This document shows positions 60,969 to 64,000 of a stretch of 64,000 nt of DNA, piece by piece. Source of the DNA: Deinococcus fonticola. Its GTDB lineage: Bacteria > Deinococcota > Deinococci > Deinococcales > Deinococcaceae. The notes below the pieces were generated by a model that saw only the letters and a program-made list of their open reading frames with translations, did not search any database and was not told where the DNA came from. Numbering within the stretch: the first letter of the stretch is position 1; each line of letters opens with the position of its first letter. Made by a program: the position numbers and the translations under genes. Location: the NCBI RefSeq assembly GCF_004634215.1, contig NZ_SMMH01000007.1, forward strand, positions 1-64,000, given 5' to 3'.

Positions 60969-62464
60969 ACGAGTTCCCTGGGCCTGTACGTCACCGCTTC
61001 GGCCAGGTGCGCTTCGGTGATGGTCTCACTGCCGGCCAGGTCGGCGATGGTGCGGGCCACCCGGAGAATGCGGTCGTACCCGCGTCCGGTCAGGCCCAAT
61101 TGCCGGGCGGCGGCCTGCGCGAAGGCCAGCGGCCCGGCGTTCAGGGCGGCGTGCTCGCGCAGGGCCTGGCCGCTCAGGTCACTGTTCCGGGCGCCCTGGC
61201 GGGCCGTCATGCGCTCACGGGCGGCCACGATCCGCGCCTTGACTGGGGCAGAAGGCTCGGGTTCCGGGGCGCGGGTCAACTCGTCGACGGTAAGGCGAGG
61301 CACTTTCAGGGTGAGGTCGATGCGGTCGAGCAGCGGGCCTGAGAGCCTTCCCGCATACCGCAGGCGTTCTACCGGCGTGCAGGTGCAGGGTTTCTCCGGG
61401 TCGCCAAAATGACCACAGGGGCACGGGTTCATGGCGGCTATCAGTTGAAAGCGGGCGGGGTATTCCACCGTGGCGCGCGCGCGGGAGATGGTGACATGCC
61501 CGTCCTCCAGCGGCTGCCGCAGGGTTTCCAGCGCCTTGCGGCTGAACTCCGGGAACTCGTCCAGAAAGAGCAGGCCCCGGTGGGCCAGCGATACTTCGCC
61601 CGGCTTGGGAAGGCTGCCCCCGCCGATGAGCCCGGCGTCCGAGACGGTGTGGTGAGGGGAACGGAAGGGCGCGTGGCGTTGCAGGGCCCCGCGTGAGGTG
61701 AGCAGTCCGGCCGCCGAGTGGATGCGCGTCACCTCCAGCGCCTCGTCCCGCGTCAGGGGCGGCAAAAGTCCCGGGGCGCGGCGGGCCAGCATGGTCTTGC
61801 CGCTGCCAGGCGACCCGATCAGCAGCAGGTTATGTCCGCCGGCCAGCGCGACTTCCAGGGCGCGGCGGGCGGCGCTCTGGCCCTTCAGGTCGGCCAGATC
61901 CGGGAAAGCGTCCGCGTTGTCCGGTACGTCTCTCGCCTGCGCAGCGTTCAGGGGTTGACGCCCGCTGAGGTGCTGCACGGCGTCCCACAGGTTGCGCGGG
62001 CCGTAGACAGTCAGGTCGCCGATCAGGGCAGCTTCCTGCGCGTTGCCGTCGGGCAGCAGCGCGTCCCGGCGCAGTTGCGAGGCCAGCAGCGCCAGATTGA
62101 CCGCCCCGGCAATGGGCCGCAGCGAGCCGTCCAGCGCCAGTTCCCCGGCGATCAGCAGGCCTTGCAGGGACGCGGCAGGAATGATGTCCTGCGCCGCCAG
62201 CAGCCCCAGGGCAATAGGCAGGTCGTACAGCGGGCCTTCCTTGCGCAGGTCGGCGGGGGCCAGGTTCACGGTGATGCGGGCGGCTGGGAAGGGCAAGCCG
62301 GCGTTGCGAATGGCGGCGCGGACGCGCTCGCGGGCCTCGCTCACGGCCTGATCGGGCAGCCCCACCACGGTAAACGCGGGCAGCCCGCTGGACACGTCCA
62401 CCTCGACTTCCACCGCCACGGCGTCCACGCCGATCAGGGCCACACTATGGGCGCGGGCCAGCAT
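60965..62464 (-). CDS. comM: ComM/YifB-family AAA ATPase (Mg-chelatase-like)
   Basis: ComM (499 aa) is a hexameric helicase that promotes branch migration during integration of transforming DNA. An N-terminal Lon-like domain ([20 protein letters not shown]...[20 protein letters not shown]) precedes the AAA core: Walker [21 protein letters not shown], Walker [17 protein letters not shown], sensor [18 protein letters not shown] with the Cys cluster, and a C-terminal [17 protein letters not shown] leader with GGAGG 9 nt before the ATG and TACACT further upstream drive it, divergent from proC. Confidence 0.94.
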   Translation of the reverse strand: MLARAHSVALIGVDAVAVEVEVDVSSGLPAFTVVGLPDQAVSEARERVRAAIRNAGLPFPAARITVNLAPADLRKEGPLYDLPIALGLLAAQDIIPAASLQGLLIAGELALDGSLRPIAGAVNLALLASQLRRDALLPDGNAQEAALIGDLTVYGPRNLWDAVQHLSGRQPLNAAQARDVPDNADAFPDLADLKGQSAARRALEVALAGGHNLLLIGSPGSGKTMLARRAPGLLPPLTRDEALEVTRIHSAAGLLTSRGALQRHAPFRSPHHTVSDAGLIGGGSLPKPGEVSLAHRGLLFLDEFPEFSRKALETLRQPLEDGHVTISRARATVEYPARFQLIAAMNPCPCGHFGDPEKPCTCTPVERLRYAGRLSGPLLDRIDLTLKVPRLTVDELTRAPEPEPSAPVKARIVAARERMTARQGARNSDLSGQALREHAALNAGPLAFAQAAARQLGLTGRGYDRILRVARTIADLAGSETITEAHLAEAVTYRPRELV

Positions 62465-62662
62465 TTACCGGAACCTCCACACGAACGTCACAGGGGTAGT
62501 GTAGAGACGGACTCTCGCGCCAACCTGACAAGCCCCGCAGGCAGACGCCGAGGGGGCTGATCGCAAGAGGTCGGTCAAGAAAGGTCTGTCGAGGCGCAGC
62601 CCCGGTGTCTATTCACGATCCTCCATCCCAGACATGAACCGGAGCGGCCTTCCACGGCTCCC

Positions 62663-62668
62663 TATACT
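62663..62668 (+). promoter_or_regulatory. -10 box of proC
   Basis: TATACT lies 7 nt before ATG 62676. Confidence 0.6.
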
Positions 62669-62675
62669 GCCTGGC

Positions 62676-63470
62676 ATGGAACTGGCGATTGTTGGCGTCG
62701 GAAAACTGGGGTTGGCCCTGCTGGAAGGCGTCACGTCGCGCGGCGTATTGCCGCCGGGCGAGATTGGACTTATCGACACACACACCGAACGGGTCAATGA
62801 ACTGGCGGCCAGGACGGGCGCGCGCGTATTGCAACTCAGCGAACTCGCGCAGGCCAGGCGCGTGCTGGTCAGTTTGCAGCCGCGCGTGTTTCCGGAGGTC
62901 ACCGAGTGGCTGGCACACGAGAACACCGGCTACATCAGCACCATGGCGGGCGTGAACGTCAGCACGCTGGTGCGCCGCCTGGGCACGAAGCGCGTGGTGC
63001 GGGTCATGCCCAACCTGGCCGCCACCATCGGGCACTCGCAGACGGCCATTACCGGGCCGAAAGAAGCCGAGGACGCGGGTGACCTGGCTTTCGCGCACCG
63101 CCTGTTCGAGGCGGTGGGGGACGCTTACGACCTGCCCGAGCACCTGTTCAACGTGTTCACCGGCATGAGCGCCTCTGGCCCCGGGTACATGGGGCTGGTG
63201 GCGGACGCCCTGGCCGACGGCGCGGTGCGTATGGGCATGGCCCGCCCATTGGCGCGGGAACTGGCGGCGAAACTGATGGTCGCCAGCGGCCACCTGCTTC
63301 AGCAGCGTGCCCACCCTGGCCTGCTCAAGGACGAGGTGTCCAGTCCGGGCGGCACCACCATCGCCGGGATCGAGAGCCTGGAGGAGGCCGGCGTGCGCGG
63401 CGCCTTCATCAAGGCGGTGGCAGCGGCCTCCCGGCGTGCTACGGAGCTGGGCCGCGATCAGGACGACTGA
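62676..63470 (+). CDS. proC: Pyrroline-5-carboxylate reductase
   Basis: ProC (264 aa) makes proline from pyrroline-5-carboxylate with NAD(P)H. The N-terminal Rossmann motif [19 protein letters not shown] has VGKLG where GxG-N-M is usual. Further marks are [36 protein letters not shown] and the C-terminal signature [29 protein letters not shown]. The ATG at 62676 is chosen for the promoter and fold. It is divergent from comM. Confidence 0.93.
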   Translation: MELAIVGVGKLGLALLEGVTSRGVLPPGEIGLIDTHTERVNELAARTGARVLQLSELAQARRVLVSLQPRVFPEVTEWLAHENTGYISTMAGVNVSTLVRRLGTKRVVRVMPNLAATIGHSQTAITGPKEAEDAGDLAFAHRLFEAVGDAYDLPEHLFNVFTGMSASGPGYMGLVADALADGAVRMGMARPLARELAAKLMVASGHLLQQRAHPGLLKDEVSSPGGTTIAGIESLEEAGVRGAFIKAVAAASRRATELGRDQDD

Positions 63471-63540
63471 GCGGCCTGCGGCCCACCGGACACTGCGGGG
63501 TCGAGAGACTTTTGTGACCGCATCCAGGCACAATGGGGGC

Positions 63541-64000
63541 GTGCGCCTCCTTGCCTCAGTCAGCCTCGCCCTGGTGTCTGCCAGCCTGTCCGCCCCGGTC
63601 AGTCCCCACTACTATCCGCACCAGGCGGGGAAAAGCTGGACGTACGGCAACGGCGAGACGCAGGTGGTAGGATCGCCCGTCACTTACCGGGGCCTGTCCC
63701 TCGTTCCGGTCAATCACCTGTTCGGCAAACTCCTGGTGCAGCAGGACCTGATGGAGTACCGTCCGGACGGCAGCGTGTGGCTGCGCGGCATTCACCAGAA
63801 CGGCAAGCTGACCTGGCTGGCCCAGCCGCTGAACGTGTACCCGCCCGGCCCGCTGAGCGTGGGCCGCCGCTGGAAAAGCGGCCCAGACGACGTCAGTGTC
63901 ACCGGCACCCAGGCCGTGAAAACCAGCGCGGGGACGTTCAATGCCCTGGTGGTAACCACCTTCTCCAGCGGCGGGAAAAGGGCGCAGCACCGCTACTTCG
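63541..64000 (+). CDS. Exported hypothetical protein (3' end outside window)
   Basis: The frame starts at GTG 63541 and is open to the window end (153 codons). A signal peptide (MRLLASVSLALVSASLSAPV, cleavage near LSA) precedes a beta-rich domain (HYYPHQAGKSWTYGNGETQV, LRGIHQNGKLTWLAQPLNVY, GRRWKSGPDDVSVTGTQAVK). It is similar in style to lipocalin- or YceI-like exported proteins but no family is certain. No box fitting TANNNT lies before it (CACAAT is the nearest). Confidence 0.7.
   Translation, partial: MRLLASVSLALVSASLSAPVSPHYYPHQAGKSWTYGNGETQVVGSPVTYRGLSLVPVNHLFGKLLVQQDLMEYRPDGSVWLRGIHQNGKLTWLAQPLNVYPPGPLSVGRRWKSGPDDVSVTGTQAVKTSAGTFNALVVTTFSSGGKRAQHRYF

Overview
The window is high-GC DNA from a Deinococcus-type bacterium. 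The best markers are ddrA (DNA damage response protein A) with a 17-bp TTACG-N7-CGTAA palindrome typical of the radiation/desiccation response motif, a very large TamB-like protein, the gatC-serS pair, and at least 20 genes whose start codon lies 5-8 nt after a TANNNT -10 box (leaderless-type promoters, common in Deinococcus). Genus is an inference from gene content; species cannot be named from the sequence alone. No rRNA, tRNA or CRISPR array was recognised.

Layout. 1-8.66 kb is an accessory region: a partial IS4-family transposase, the tail of an IS630-like transposase, carB (housekeeping), a cut-off 35-aa reading frame, an AT-rich fragment of an ATPase gene interrupted by an IS30-family element, and then an array of toxin-antitoxin modules (MazEF-like, AbrB/VapC, Xre/PIN and a decayed VapC). 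Copies of a G-rich repeat (GCTCAAGCCTCTGCTTTGGCG and relatives) sit between the modules, always in the same orientation. 8.7-20.3 kb holds lineage-specific proteins, an esterase, gatC-serS, a broken short-chain dehydrogenase, a diguanylate cyclase, a trypsin-EndA nuclease fusion, a DinB-like protein and a quinate-dehydrogenase-like protein. 20.4-33.6 kb is mainly amino-acid and nucleoside metabolism: a racemase, leuA with a leader-peptide attenuator, a PatB/MalY-type lyase, mtnN coupled to lrgA-lrgB, the helicase hrpB, tam, ddrA with an overlapping 54-aa membrane-protein gene, and hisB-hisH.

33.8-45.1 kb holds glmM, a YcaQ-type DNA glycosylase with a 2-phosphoglycerate-kinase-like protein, a TetR regulator, the DNA-uptake genes comEA-comEC, a SIS-like protein, an RlmI-type rRNA methyltransferase and a glycine/cysteine-rich membrane protein. 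45.3-56.0 kb is one TamB-like gene. 56.2-64.0 kb holds a small membrane protein, a NYN protein coupled to queA, a wrecked acetyltransferase gene, a M3 oligopeptidase, comM, proC and the start of a secreted protein cut by the window edge.

Themes. DNA repair and natural transformation are well represented (ddrA, ycaQ-like, comEA, comEC, comM). Many gene pairs overlap by 4 nt (GTGA, TTGA or ATGA), which defines short operons: Xre/PIN, mtnN-lrgA-lrgB, ddrA-small protein, hisB-hisH, comEA-comEC, NYN-queA and comM-small protein. The most unusual items are the repeat-bounded toxin-antitoxin array, the trypsin-nuclease fusion, the unnoticed small gene behind ddrA and the leuA attenuator.
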